Shown: positions 33,765 to 43,164, counted from the first letter of the stretch. The stretch: DNA of 64,000 nucleotides from JAAOIF01 sp965217125 (GCA_965217125.1 OZ244244.1:1798001-1862000), one strand, 5' to 3'. Notes: generated by a model from the sequence alone, not told the origin. Numbers and translations: made by a program.

Positions 33765-34928
33765 TTATTGCACTGCCTCTTCTTTTTTTATTGTGGGTTG
33801 TTTTTTCAATATATAAGCAAAACATGCAAAATAAATAAGGATTACTACAGCTCCAACCCACTGAATTTGTAAAAAATCTAATTTATAAAGCAATGTAAAT
33901 GCTGAAAGTGCGACTATATTAGCTATTATATATTTGTTTTTTCCTAACTTTTCTACGGTTAAGTCTAAGTTAGTAGTGTACAACCTAATGAGTGAATCTA
34001 ACGAGTTTATTACGAAGATAATGCCTACCGATATCATGGCAATAGCAAAGAGTCCTTCAGTGGTTATACCCGCTATATAGTAGCCATACACTACACTAAA
34101 CCAAAGTGCCAGTGGAATAGAAGGGACAATCAACATATAAATGATTAACTTATAAACCTTTATTCCTGCGGTAAATCTTGAAACAAACTGACCAATCATA
34201 ATGCTCCACGCAAACCACCAAAATAGATAAAATTCGTGGTAGTCATTAAGCGGTAAAACGAACTTGTGTATTTTTGGAAAATAACCACTGACCAGAAGCC
34301 CTAAGTTTGAAAATAAACCTCCCAAGCCAATACTAGAGCCAACCCACATAAATAAAATCAGCGCTAAAAACAAATAGGTTGAAGATAGACTCAGTATTCG
34401 TACATATTTAATATCAGTGCTAGACAGTGTTGCAATGACAATGGTACCAAATACAATAACATAAAAAGCAGGGGCTATAGTTTCGCCATCACCTATTTGG
34501 GGAATATACCAAGGTAAATTTATCAGCAATAAATAAGCAGTAAAGGCGCAAGTTCCGATAATCACTGCATTGTTAATGAATTTGACAACAGGTAATTCAA
34601 AAAATCTCACCTTCGGTTCTATAATTGAAAAGTACGCAGCAGTCAAAAAGTAAAAAGTCCAAATTAAGAAACCCCAAAAACCAAATTCAATAGATAAAGG
34701 GTTTGAAAAAGCATATTCTGGGTTAGCAGCGGTGTCTGCATACACTGGGAACTCTGTCAGTGGAAACATGATCAAACCAACATCAAGCCCCGATGTAAAT
34801 AAAATAGCAACAAAAGTAAACGGTGCTACTTTGTATATTCCGTGACACTCTTCATTGCCCCACTTAAAAAGAATAAAAAACGCAGCTAGTAGAGTAAATA
34901 TTAACCCGATTGATAAAAGTATGCTCAT
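33765..34928 (-). CDS. BCCT-family-like transporter, shortened N-terminus
   Basis: A 387-residue integral membrane protein with about ten helices. The substrate-site motif LFTSGLDVGLIMFPLTE (about 43-59) corresponds to the glycine-rich helix of BCCT carriers, and FWWFAWSIMIGQFVSRF (about 233-249) to their Trp-rich signature. Normal BCCT proteins have 12 helices and 500 or more residues, so this one is shorter at both ends and divergent. It probably takes up a betaine-like or other zwitterionic compound. A good AGGAG precedes the ATG. It lies after a PHP hydrolase and a GMC oxidoreductase in one block. Confidence 0.7.
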   Translation of the reverse strand: MSILLSIGLIFTLLAAFFILFKWGNEECHGIYKVAPFTFVAILFTSGLDVGLIMFPLTEFPVYADTAANPEYAFSNPLSIEFGFWGFLIWTFYFLTAAYFSIIEPKVRFFELPVVKFINNAVIIGTCAFTAYLLLINLPWYIPQIGDGETIAPAFYVIVFGTIVIATLSSTDIKYVRILSLSSTYLFLALILFMWVGSSIGLGGLFSNLGLLVSGYFPKIHKFVLPLNDYHEFYLFWWFAWSIMIGQFVSRFTAGIKVYKLIIYMLIVPSIPLALWFSVVYGYYIAGITTEGLFAIAMISVGIIFVINSLDSLIRLYTTNLDLTVEKLGKNKYIIANIVALSAFTLLYKLDFLQIQWVGAVVILIYFACFAYILKKQPTIKKEEAVQ

Positions 34929-34997
34929 AATCGTCTCCTTATATTAAAAATATTAAAATATTAAAAAATTGTATTACATGTATTGTCTTTCTTTCTC

Positions 34998-37265
34998 TTA
35001 AAATTGGTTTTTACTGACTGTTTTCAACCAAATAGGGTTCGAAAATGCCTTGTTTTCTTTGTTGTCCTCAACCACTAAGGCTACCCAACCGTTAGTATTT
35101 GGAACTGTGAAACTCACCGCTTGTTGCTCACCTGTCAAAGGCAATTGCTTGATAAGTCCATCTTTGCCAATTAGTTGTACCGATTTGAGTCCATTAACAG
35201 ATAATAAGTCAAAACTGATATCTTGTCGCTGATTATCAGCCAGTTTTAATGTGTCGCCAAACATCACATTTTGTGGATAGATGACAGGACCAAAGGATGC
35301 ATATGCATGTCCATTTTTCATAGCTTGTGCAAAACTTTTTGCGCTAGGCTTACTTCCAGTATAAACAAACATACGAATCCCGCCCGTTATCTCATTCCAC
35401 ACATCATGAGTATCAGAACCTGCAGTGTAATAGTATGGAAGTCCATCGGTCCACATCTTACGAGCTTTTTCAATTGCTTTTTCATATTTGACGGCAGAGT
35501 TGATTTCTATCAAATCAATAGCCGGATTAAATCCACCGGGAACAGTGCCTTTTTCAAGACTACTGAGGTAGCCATAAGGTATGTACGGATGATTAGTAGC
35601 AACAACAACAGCTCCCACAGCCCTCGCATAAGCAAGAATTGTATGAATGTCGTCCACGCCAGGATCAATAGATAGTTTCGCACCTAACTTAATAGGAAAT
35701 GGATTGAAGTGCCCCCAAGAAGGTGAAATTTCCATAGAAGGTATGAAAGTAACATTTCGTTTATTGGATAGTGCTTGTATCTTTTCATGGTTTTTAGTTG
35801 AATCATGATCACTGATAAAAGTAACATTAAGTCCCGCTGCTAACTGTGATCGTACCACATATTCTGGAGGTGTTGAGCCTTCTAGTACATCTGCGTGATG
35901 GTGTAGATCACCAGCATACCAACCCATTTGAGTTGGGTCTGTTTTTACATTTAGTCCGCTCTCAATTTTTGTCGTTTTATTAGGATTTACTTGTACATCC
36001 GCTAAGTTAGGCACCGCTAGGAAATTATCACCATTGGATATTTTTAATTGATATGTACCAGGTGCAAGATCAAAATTAACTTGCCCTACAGGCATCAACT
36101 CCGTAAAAAAAGTTTTGGCACCAAAAAATTCAATAAGTGGTTTATTACCTTTTTCAATTTGAATTTTGGCATCTAAAGGCATTTTTGTTTTTTGGTTATG
36201 CACAGTAATACTCACCTTTCCAGGGGGAAGGAGGTCATTGAAAGAAATACGGGTGTTTTTCTGTTCGGTAATGCTGACTTTATGATTTTGACTATTAGAG
36301 TAGCCTTTGCCTGTCGCATAAACTTCATATTCGCCAACTGGTAAATCCAGCTTGTATTCTCCTGCTTCACCAATTACCCAAATATAAGGCACATCCTCTT
36401 TAAGTACAACAACCGCAGGAGCATCAACATTATGCCCATCTTTGCTTTTAACCTGCCCTGATAAAGAGCCATATTTTAGGTTTTTACGCTCAATTTCAGC
36501 ACGAACCACTGCTGAAATGTCTCCATTAGCAATAACCTGATAGTAACCTTCAAAAGTGATTGAATCTCCGTTTTTTAGACTATGTTTGCTATATAAATCA
36601 CGGGATTTATACTGTAATTCGCTAAAATAAGGAGCGTGCAGTGCAATACTCCAGTCCTTATCATAACCTACAAAGCGATCAGCAATAGGGTTTTCCACTA
36701 CTGCTTTCTTCACACCCGCGTATCCAGGTATAGAAAATTTATAACCACCATCCGGCCATAAAGTAAAACCTGATAAAAGATCTGTTAAGTCTTCCCCGTT
36801 GTTTTTCATCGTTGTTTTTACATGGATAAGATCAGAGCCTGATTTCAAAGAATACACCGTTTTAATATCAACCTTACCAAAGTCTCTTATGCTACTAATA
36901 ATTGCTTCTTCAGGGGTGTCTTTAATAATCTTAACATTCTGATAAGTAGTCGGCCAACTAGACCAATTATTAGGGATGAAATCGGCAAAAGCTACTCTAT
37001 CATTGCTAAGTGAACCGTTTGGTAAAACGTTGGCAATATCAACGATACAGCCACGAGCCACACCCCATGGTGGGATTGAATCAACAGCAATTGAAAATGC
37101 CAATTTTTCATTTCTGACCATAATATCTTTATCAGACAAGGCATTTCCGGCAGGAATTAAAGTTTTACCCTTAGATATAGAAACTGAAGCGTAACTTTGT
37201 ACACTAACACCAAATATTGCTATCGCAAGAATAACAATACTCAAAAACATTTTCTTCATAATCAT
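34998..37265 (-). CDS. Secreted CehA/McbA-type PHP-domain metallohydrolase
   Basis: A 755-residue exported protein. The ATG at 37265 is used because AGGAGG lies 6 bases before it; a longer in-frame start exists. After the signal peptide comes a strand-rich domain (about 30-250), a carboxypeptidase-regulatory-like domain (about 265-340, SGQVKSKDGH), and a PHP domain (about 455-660) with metal ligands in GDLHHHAD, ISDHDSTKNH, ATNHPYIPYG and AGSDTHDVW. CehA/McbA enzymes hydrolyse carbamate or ester bonds. Together with the GMC oxidase and transporter it suggests periplasmic cleavage of a compound, then uptake or oxidation. Substrate unknown. Confidence 0.8.
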   Translation of the reverse strand: MIMKKMFLSIVILAIAIFGVSVQSYASVSISKGKTLIPAGNALSDKDIMVRNEKLAFSIAVDSIPPWGVARGCIVDIANVLPNGSLSNDRVAFADFIPNNWSSWPTTYQNVKIIKDTPEEAIISSIRDFGKVDIKTVYSLKSGSDLIHVKTTMKNNGEDLTDLLSGFTLWPDGGYKFSIPGYAGVKKAVVENPIADRFVGYDKDWSIALHAPYFSELQYKSRDLYSKHSLKNGDSITFEGYYQVIANGDISAVVRAEIERKNLKYGSLSGQVKSKDGHNVDAPAVVVLKEDVPYIWVIGEAGEYKLDLPVGEYEVYATGKGYSNSQNHKVSITEQKNTRISFNDLLPPGKVSITVHNQKTKMPLDAKIQIEKGNKPLIEFFGAKTFFTELMPVGQVNFDLAPGTYQLKISNGDNFLAVPNLADVQVNPNKTTKIESGLNVKTDPTQMGWYAGDLHHHADVLEGSTPPEYVVRSQLAAGLNVTFISDHDSTKNHEKIQALSNKRNVTFIPSMEISPSWGHFNPFPIKLGAKLSIDPGVDDIHTILAYARAVGAVVVATNHPYIPYGYLSSLEKGTVPGGFNPAIDLIEINSAVKYEKAIEKARKMWTDGLPYYYTAGSDTHDVWNEITGGIRMFVYTGSKPSAKSFAQAMKNGHAYASFGPVIYPQNVMFGDTLKLADNQRQDISFDLLSVNGLKSVQLIGKDGLIKQLPLTGEQQAVSFTVPNTNGWVALVVEDNKENKAFSNPIWLKTVSKNQF

Positions 37266-37339
37266 AATAGACCTCCTTAGTTGCATATATTTTTTATAAA
37301 ACACACAATACACCATAAATTACACCGTACTATTAAACT

Positions 37340-37439
37340 ATACCATAACTATAAACTATATCATACTATAAAGTATACCATAATTATAAATTATATCATA
37401 CTATGAAGTATACCATAACTATAAACTATATCATACTAT
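37340..37439. repeat. 35-bp tandem repeat between the GMC and PHP genes
   Basis: Units at 37340-37374 and 37375-37409, and a partial third at 37410-37439. Each begins ATACCATAA and contains ATATCATACTAT; the second unit differs at four positions. The third overlaps the last codons and stop of the GMC gene, so the array may have grown out of the gene end. No spacers, so not CRISPR. Confidence 0.85.
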
Positions 37440-39036
37440 CCGCTATTTTTTCTGCTAACATGATGGTTGGGGCATTTAGATTGCCATTAGTGATGCGTGG
37501 CATAATAGAGCTATCCACAACTCGCAGATTGGAAATATTGTGAACTCTACCAACATTATCTACTACAGCCATTTCATCTTCTCCCATCTTACAAGTACAA
37601 GAAGCGTGGATAGCAGATTCAGACTTATTTCTAAAAAAATCATCAATTTGTTCGTCGGTTTGTGCCTGTTCACCGGGTTGAATTTCTTTCAATAAAAAAT
37701 CTTTCATTGCCTCTTGAGTAAAGATTTTTCTAGTTATCCTAACAGCATTTCTGATATCCACCCAGTCTTCCTCACAGCTCATGTAATTAAATGATATTTT
37801 TGGATCATCAAAAGGATCTTTTGAATTTAATTGAACACATCCTCTAGATTCTGATAGATTAGCACTTAGATGGACTTGAAATCCATGGGCTTTTAAGCTT
37901 TTTTTTCCGTCATAAGATATAGCCAACGGTAAAAAATGGAATTGTAAATTAGGATATGGTTTATCTGCTGAAGATTTTAAAAATGCCCCTGCTTCAAAAT
38001 GATTAGTAGCTCCAAGCCCACTTTTGAATAGAAGCCATCTAATGCCAATATACGCCTTGCCCCAAATATTCATATATTTATACAAGGACACAGGTTTTTT
38101 ACATTGATATTGCAAATAGACTTCTAAGTGGTCTTGTAAGTTCTTACCTACCCCTGGCAAATCCTGAACCACATCAATTCCAATTTTTTGCAATTCATTT
38201 TTATCGCCCACTCCAGACAGCAGCAGTAGTTTAGGGCTCATAATGGCACCCGCTGAAAGAATAACTTCTTTAGCATAAATGGTTTTTTGTTTGCCTTTAA
38301 GTGAAATATTTACACCCACGGCTTTTTTGCCCTCAAAAACAACTCGTGTAACAAAAGTATTTAAGAGAATCGTTAAATTCTTTCGGTCTTTTATATCGTT
38401 GATATAAGCAAGGGCAGTAGAACATCTAACGCCATTTCTTATCGTCATTTGTTTATGAAAAAAACCTTCTTGAGAAGCGCCGTTGTAATCCTCTGTTATG
38501 GGATGCCCTGCCTGATGACCCGCTACAGTAAAAGCTTTAAATAACGGGGTGTACCAATTACCCTTAGTTACAGTTAATGGACCGTTACTACCTCGGTATG
38601 CTGGGTTAGCACATTTATCAAAAGTTTCCATTTTTTTAAAGTAGGGTAGTACATCCTTATAACTCCATCCTTTAGCACCTTCTTGCTCCCAACCATCGAA
38701 ATCACTAGCGTTTCCACGAACAAAAATCATCCCATTAGTAGAAGAAGAGCCTCCTAATACTTTTCCTTTGGCTTGATGCAAACGCCTATTATTTAGGTGA
38801 GGTTCTGGTTCAGTAAAAAATCGCCAATCATATTTTTTTGTATTTAGAGGTATGGAAAAAGCAGACGGCATTTTTATAAACATACTATTATCAGACCCAC
38901 CATATTCTATTAGTAAAACTTTTGTATTGGGATTTGCACTTAATCTATTTGCAAGCACGCAGCCAGCCGAGCCTGAACCTACGATGATATAATCATAAGC
39001 ATCAGACATAAGTTGTGATAAATTAGCTGTAATCAT
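37426..39036 (-). CDS. GMC-family FAD-dependent oxidoreductase (choline dehydrogenase-like)
   Basis: A 536-residue enzyme of normal family length. FAD binding is shown by YIIVGSGSAGCVLANRL at residue 15 onwards and by GKVLGGSSSTNGM (about 90). The second GMC signature is GAIMSPKLLLLSGVG (about 265). The C-terminal catalytic region has HASCTCKMG and VVDSSIMPRI. Choline dehydrogenase and other alcohol dehydrogenases belong here; substrate cannot be told from sequence. The start is supported by AGGA, which lies between the repeat and the ATG. It heads the PHP-BCCT block. Confidence 0.87.
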   Translation of the reverse strand: MITANLSQLMSDAYDYIIVGSGSAGCVLANRLSANPNTKVLLIEYGGSDNSMFIKMPSAFSIPLNTKKYDWRFFTEPEPHLNNRRLHQAKGKVLGGSSSTNGMIFVRGNASDFDGWEQEGAKGWSYKDVLPYFKKMETFDKCANPAYRGSNGPLTVTKGNWYTPLFKAFTVAGHQAGHPITEDYNGASQEGFFHKQMTIRNGVRCSTALAYINDIKDRKNLTILLNTFVTRVVFEGKKAVGVNISLKGKQKTIYAKEVILSAGAIMSPKLLLLSGVGDKNELQKIGIDVVQDLPGVGKNLQDHLEVYLQYQCKKPVSLYKYMNIWGKAYIGIRWLLFKSGLGATNHFEAGAFLKSSADKPYPNLQFHFLPLAISYDGKKSLKAHGFQVHLSANLSESRGCVQLNSKDPFDDPKISFNYMSCEEDWVDIRNAVRITRKIFTQEAMKDFLLKEIQPGEQAQTDEQIDDFFRNKSESAIHASCTCKMGEDEMAVVDNVGRVHNISNLRVVDSSIMPRITNGNLNAPTIMLAEKIADSMI

Positions 39037-39054
39037 TGATGTCCTATATAAATT

Positions 39055-39341
39055 CTAACTATTATTATAAGGACATATTTCCTTATATTACGATATTAAA
39101 AAACAAACCCTATAAAAAACAGTCAAATTTTATCTATTTTAAGATAAAAAGTAAAAAAAGTTAATTACATGATTTAATTTTAATGAATATGATAGCAGAA
39201 AATAAACCTGTGTTGCAATAAATGCGTGAATTGATGCGTAGGATGGGTTATGCGTATTGTAATAAGGGAATGTAACTATTTTATTTAAAATATTAGTAAA
39301 ACAATAGTTTATAAATAATTTGGGCGGGGTGATTTTTAAGA
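39055..39341. repeat. 287-bp direct repeat, right copy
   Basis: Same orientation as 33172-33458, so the two copies bracket the GMC, PHP and BCCT genes (5.9 kb). It begins CTAACTATTATTATAAGG, 19 bases before the GMC start codon, and carries the outward TATAAT (complement of 39064-39069) that could drive that operon. It contains a run with three ATGCG repeats. No gene inside. Confidence 0.88.
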
Positions 39342-39504
39342 ACAAAAGCAGAGCAAGTCGCACCTTTATTTCTTAAATTTGGTATTAGCCGCTCAGGTGC
39401 AAAATAGTGTTGATACTTATGCCAAGCATTTGCCACTTCAATCAACGGTTGTCCAGCAATCTGAAGATTTGATTAAAAACTCACAATTTAACTACATTTT
39501 TTAA
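39340..39504 (+). pseudogene. C-terminal fragment of a gene truncated by the repeat
   Basis: An open frame without start runs from the repeat edge to a stop at 39502 (about 54 codons; part reads LAAQVQNSVDTYAKHLPLQS). Codon use looks coding. Family not recognised. It is abruptly cut at the end of the direct repeat, which suggests that an older gene was broken there. Confidence 0.4.
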
Positions 39505-39527
39505 GTTACAATAACGAAGGGCTAATG

Positions 39528-39600
39528 AATGCCTACACGGTGAAAAATATTATTTAACAACAACACAATATAAATGCTTTAAGGCATGTAAAAATCGTGG
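39528..39600 (+). repeat. Degenerate gene-tail repeat, copy 1
   Basis: Shares AATGCC-ACACGGTGAAAA, then TTTAACAACAACACAATAT and GCTTTAAGGC with 40397-40480, with about 25 bases deleted. In copy 2 the same sequence is an open frame. It is therefore a decayed duplicate of a gene end and not a functional gene. Confidence 0.6.
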
Positions 39601-39640
39601 CAAACTAGATGTTTATTTAATTTAATAAGGAGAAAATATT

Positions 39641-40333
39641 ATGTTAACTTACTCAGAGGCAATAGAAAAAGTAATGATTGATAATGGTGGTTTTGCACCA
39701 TTAAAACTTTTATATACAGAGATTTGGAAGTATAAAGATAAAAATAAAATAACTGGTAAAACTACAGATAAAACTATTCAAGAGCGAGTGCAACGGGATG
39801 AACGATTTACACGCATTAGGCTTGGTGTTTGGGCATTAACAGAGTACGCAAATACGCTTAAAAATAACCAACAAGCAAAGACGATTGCTCATAAAGATGC
39901 ACAAGGCATGCTTTTAGAGATAGGCAATAATAGAAAATTAGGCACATATACACCTGATAAGAGTTTGTTATTTAACGACACTAAATTAGGTGATTTATCA
40001 ACTATTGAGGAAATTCCAAGTTTTACCTATTCAAAAATTATTAAAAAAAGTGCTCGTTATATTGATGTTATCTGGTTTAATAGCAGAGGTTTTCCTTGTG
40101 ATTTATTTGAAGTTGAGCATTCAACAGATTTTCGTAGTGCATTGATTAAGTTTAGCGAATTACAAGATTTTAATACTAATTTTTATTGTGTAGCACCAAC
40201 AAAAAGAGAAACTAAATTTAACACAGAAATAGCAAAAAATGCCTTTGAGCCTATTAAGCAAAGGGTTGTATTTAAGGGTTATGATCAAATTGAAAGTGAT
40301 TATGACGCTGCTTTGAAGGAGCAATATCTTTGA
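39641..40333 (+). CDS. Putative restriction endonuclease with N-terminal HARE-HTH domain
   Basis: A 230-residue protein. Residues 1-72 match the HARE-HTH pattern (YSEAIEKVMIDNGGF, TTDKTIQERVQRDERF, RLGVWALTEY), a DNA-binding module shared with restriction enzymes. The C-terminal part has YIDVIWFNSRGFPCDLFEVEHSTDF, shown here in two parts: YIDVIWFN and FEVEHSTDF. The D-x(n)-ExE arrangement fits a PD-(D/E)XK-type nuclease core. A good GGAG ribosome binding site precedes the ATG. No methyltransferase gene is nearby, so it may be a stranded half of a restriction system. Confidence 0.6.
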   Translation: MLTYSEAIEKVMIDNGGFAPLKLLYTEIWKYKDKNKITGKTTDKTIQERVQRDERFTRIRLGVWALTEYANTLKNNQQAKTIAHKDAQGMLLEIGNNRKLGTYTPDKSLLFNDTKLGDLSTIEEIPSFTYSKIIKKSARYIDVIWFNSRGFPCDLFEVEHSTDFRSALIKFSELQDFNTNFYCVAPTKRETKFNTEIAKNAFEPIKQRVVFKGYDQIESDYDAALKEQYL

Positions 40334-40393
40334 TTTGAGAGCGGGTTTAATTACTTTTCAACCAGAAAAAAATATGGTTATTCAAAGAAATAG

Positions 40394-40543
40394 AAAAATG
40401 CCGACACGGTGAAAAGCATTATGCAAAAATATGGAAAATATGATTTAACAACAACACAATATCAACGCTTTAAGGCGGATAGTAATCGTTATAATAAGAG
40501 CAATAAAACCACAGAATATCTGCATATTTTACAAAATGTTTAA
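40394..40543 (+). pseudogene. Degenerate gene-tail repeat, copy 2 (open C-terminal fragment)
   Basis: A frame of 49 codons without a start (NADTVKSIMQKYGKYDLTTT and onward) ends in a stop inside the first codons of nadK. Copy 1 lies before the HARE-HTH gene. The two copies bracket that gene as imperfect direct repeats, as expected if it entered by duplicating the end of a resident gene. Family unknown. Confidence 0.5.
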
Positions 40544-41345
40544 TACTATCGGCATCATTACTAAACCTGAGGATCGGCTTAGCAAAACCAGTGCAAAAGA
40601 GCTGGAAGATTTTCTTATAGGGCAAGGCATCAGCGTGGTTTTTGAGGTGGAGCAGGTGGCTGCGCAGGCGGACTTAATTATTGTTGCTGGAGGCGATGGC
40701 ACTTTGCTCAATACTGCACGCACTTTTGTGGATGATAATATTCCTATTTTGGGGGTTAATTTGGGGCGATTGGGGTTTTTGGCAGATATTCCGGTAAATC
40801 GTATGTTTGATATAGTGGGGGAAATATTGGATGGAAAATTTACCAAAGAAGAGCGTCATCTACTCACTTGTCAAATAGAGCAGGATGGGCAAATGCTTGA
40901 CCAGCGTTTGGCTTTAAATGATGTGGTTGTGCATCGTAGAGAAACTTTGAGAATGATTGAATTTGATGTGTTTATTGACGGTAAGTTTGTTAATAATCAG
41001 CGCGCTGATGGCTTGGTGATTACCACTCCAACTGGCTCAACCGCTTATGCACTCTCAAGTGGTGGGCCGATTATGCACCCAGGCGTGAATGCCATCGGTT
41101 TGGTGTCAATCAGCCCACACACCATGAGCCATCGCCCATTGTTGATGCCAAGCACCAGCGAAGTTGTGGTTAAGATTAAAGAAATTGAAGAAGGCGTGAA
41201 TGTTAGTTTTGATGGTCAAAGTTCATTGCCAATTACCTTAGGGCAAGATGTTTGCGTGCGTCAGCATGACAGTTTTATTCATTTGTTGCACCCAAAGGAT
41301 TACGATTATTTTGAAATTATTCGCTCAAAATTGCATTGGGGTTAA
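40536..41345 (+). CDS. nadK: NAD kinase
   Basis: A 269-residue ATP/polyphosphate-type NAD kinase, slightly short against E. coli (292). It has the GGDGTLLNTAR loop with the catalytic aspartate, NLGRLGFLAD, and TPTGSTAYALSSGGPI near residue 165. It phosphorylates NAD to NADP. It lies just upstream of recN (15 bases), a common gammaproteobacterial order. Confidence 0.95.
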   Translation: MFNTIGIITKPEDRLSKTSAKELEDFLIGQGISVVFEVEQVAAQADLIIVAGGDGTLLNTARTFVDDNIPILGVNLGRLGFLADIPVNRMFDIVGEILDGKFTKEERHLLTCQIEQDGQMLDQRLALNDVVVHRRETLRMIEFDVFIDGKFVNNQRADGLVITTPTGSTAYALSSGGPIMHPGVNAIGLVSISPHTMSHRPLLMPSTSEVVVKIKEIEEGVNVSFDGQSSLPITLGQDVCVRQHDSFIHLLHPKDYDYFEIIRSKLHWG

Positions 41346-41360
41346 AAATTATTATAGCTG

Positions 41361-43031
41361 ATGTTATCTCAATTAACGGTCAAAAATTTAGCAGTTGTTG
41401 AACACTTAGACTTGACTTTTGAGTCGGGTATGAGTGCAGTTACGGGCGAGACCGGTGCAGGAAAATCCATTTTATTGCAAGCGCTAAGTCTGGCATTAGG
41501 CGTTAGGAGCGACTCAGGCTTGGTGCGCCATGGCAAAGATAGGGCTGATATTAGTGCTGTGTTTGCTGTTGAAGGCAATAAAAATGTTCAGGGCTTTTTA
41601 CAAGCACAGTCCTTAGAAGATGACGGCGAGTGCATATTGCGCCGGGTGATTGGCGCTGATGGCAAATCAAAAGCCTTTATCAACGGTAATAGTGTGGCGC
41701 TATCTGTCCTTCGTGAAGTCGGCGAACTGTTGATAGACCTGCATGGTCAAAACGAACACCAACTATTATTACGCCCAGAACAACAATTGATTTTGCTTGA
41801 TGATTTTGCCCAACTTGGCGAGCAAAAAGCCAAAATTAATGCCACTGTTGCACAATATAAAACTTTTAAAAGCAAGCTTGACAAGCTACGCGATAATCAC
41901 GCCCTTGTTTTGCAGCAACAGGAGTTATACACCCACCAATTAGATGAATTAACTAAGGCACAACTCAATCAAGATGAGCTTGATAATATTGAGGCTGATT
42001 TTAAGCTCAGCACTAATGCACAAGCCCTAATTGAAAAAACCTCAAGCGTATTAAATCAGTTAGAAAGCGAGGCCGGGGCTAATGCCCAGTTATCCACCCT
42101 AAGCCACGAACTGTCTCAGGCCTTGGCAATGGACGGTAAATTATCAACCGCACATGAACTGCTAAATTCAGCACAACTGCAAACCCAAGAAAGTATCTAT
42201 GAGCTTAATAATTATCTAAACGCTTTGTCGGTTGACGAGGCCGCCGCCGCTACTATGGAAGCCAGAATTACTGAATTGCATGATTTAGGCAGAAAGCATA
42301 ATTGTAAAATTACCGAACTGCTTGAGGCGCAGGCTAAAATCCAGCAGCAACTTAATGATATTGTTTTTGAGGCAAGCTCTATTGCAGAAATGTCCGAGCA
42401 ATTAAGCGCTATTAAGGCGCGTTATCAAACTCAGGCCTTGCAACTATCCAAGGTTAGAATAAACAACGCCAAACAGCTGTCCAAATTAGTGAGCGATGTG
42501 ATGCAATTATTAGGTATGCCCGGTAGTGAATTTAAGATTGGCCTGCTACCAAAGCCTGCGGGCGTAAATCACAATGGCGCTGAGTCGGTTGAGTTTTTAG
42601 TAAAAACCAACATGGGGCAAGATTTTAAGCTGCTGAAAAAAGTCGCCTCTGGCGGTGAATTATCGCGTATCTCTTTAGCAATCTCGGTCGTCAGTAGCGA
42701 TAGCGAATACACTCCAACCTTGATTTTTGATGAGGTGGATGTCGGCATTAGCGGCGCAGTTGCGGAAGTTGTGGGCAAACGACTGCAAGAACTCTCAGCC
42801 AACTATCAAGTGATTTGCATTACCCATTTGGCACAAGTCGCAGCCTTTGCCAGGCAGCATCTTCGCGTGCGTAAAGCACAACAGCAAAGCGGCGCACAAA
42901 CCACGGTCGAACAACTCTCAAAACAACAACGCATTGACGAGATTGCCCGTATTTTAGGTGGTGCGGTGATTACTGATAAGGCACTTAGAGCTGCCGCTGA
43001 AATGATTGAAGTCAGCGTTGGAAACCAATAA
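41361..43031 (+). CDS. recN: DNA repair protein RecN
   Basis: A 556-residue SMC-like ATPase of normal length. Walker A is GETGAGKSILLQ near residue 30. A coiled coil covers about 150-380. The C-terminal ATPase half has the signature VASGGELSRISLA, the Walker B DEVDVGISG and a terminal ITHLAQVAA. It acts in repair of double-strand breaks and is usually SOS-controlled; I saw no clear LexA box in the 15 bases between nadK and recN. Confidence 0.95.
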   Translation: MLSQLTVKNLAVVEHLDLTFESGMSAVTGETGAGKSILLQALSLALGVRSDSGLVRHGKDRADISAVFAVEGNKNVQGFLQAQSLEDDGECILRRVIGADGKSKAFINGNSVALSVLREVGELLIDLHGQNEHQLLLRPEQQLILLDDFAQLGEQKAKINATVAQYKTFKSKLDKLRDNHALVLQQQELYTHQLDELTKAQLNQDELDNIEADFKLSTNAQALIEKTSSVLNQLESEAGANAQLSTLSHELSQALAMDGKLSTAHELLNSAQLQTQESIYELNNYLNALSVDEAAAATMEARITELHDLGRKHNCKITELLEAQAKIQQQLNDIVFEASSIAEMSEQLSAIKARYQTQALQLSKVRINNAKQLSKLVSDVMQLLGMPGSEFKIGLLPKPAGVNHNGAESVEFLVKTNMGQDFKLLKKVASGGELSRISLAISVVSSDSEYTPTLIFDEVDVGISGAVAEVVGKRLQELSANYQVICITHLAQVAAFARQHLRVRKAQQQSGAQTTVEQLSKQQRIDEIARILGGAVITDKALRAAAEMIEVSVGNQ

Positions 43032-43131
43032 TCCAAATGCAAAAATAGCAATCACAATTAATATTGATGACAATTATAGAAGAAAATAAATTTTTAGCAA
43101 AAAATGCTTTTAATTTATATCATTCAGACTG

Positions 43132-43137
43132 TATAAT
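43132..43137 (+). promoter_or_regulatory. Promoter -10 of the ATP synthase operon
   Basis: A perfect TATAAT lies 27 bases before the atpI start; the -35 region (TTTAAT, 43109-43114, 17-base spacer) is weak. The preceding gap after recN has no gene, so this is the best candidate for the operon promoter. Confidence 0.5.
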
Positions 43138-43164
43138 CTTAGGTTTTGTAAGTTTGTGAGGCGA

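Noticed and set aside
37340..37439. CRISPR array
   Set aside because: The 35-base units are directly adjacent with no spacers and no cas genes are in the window.
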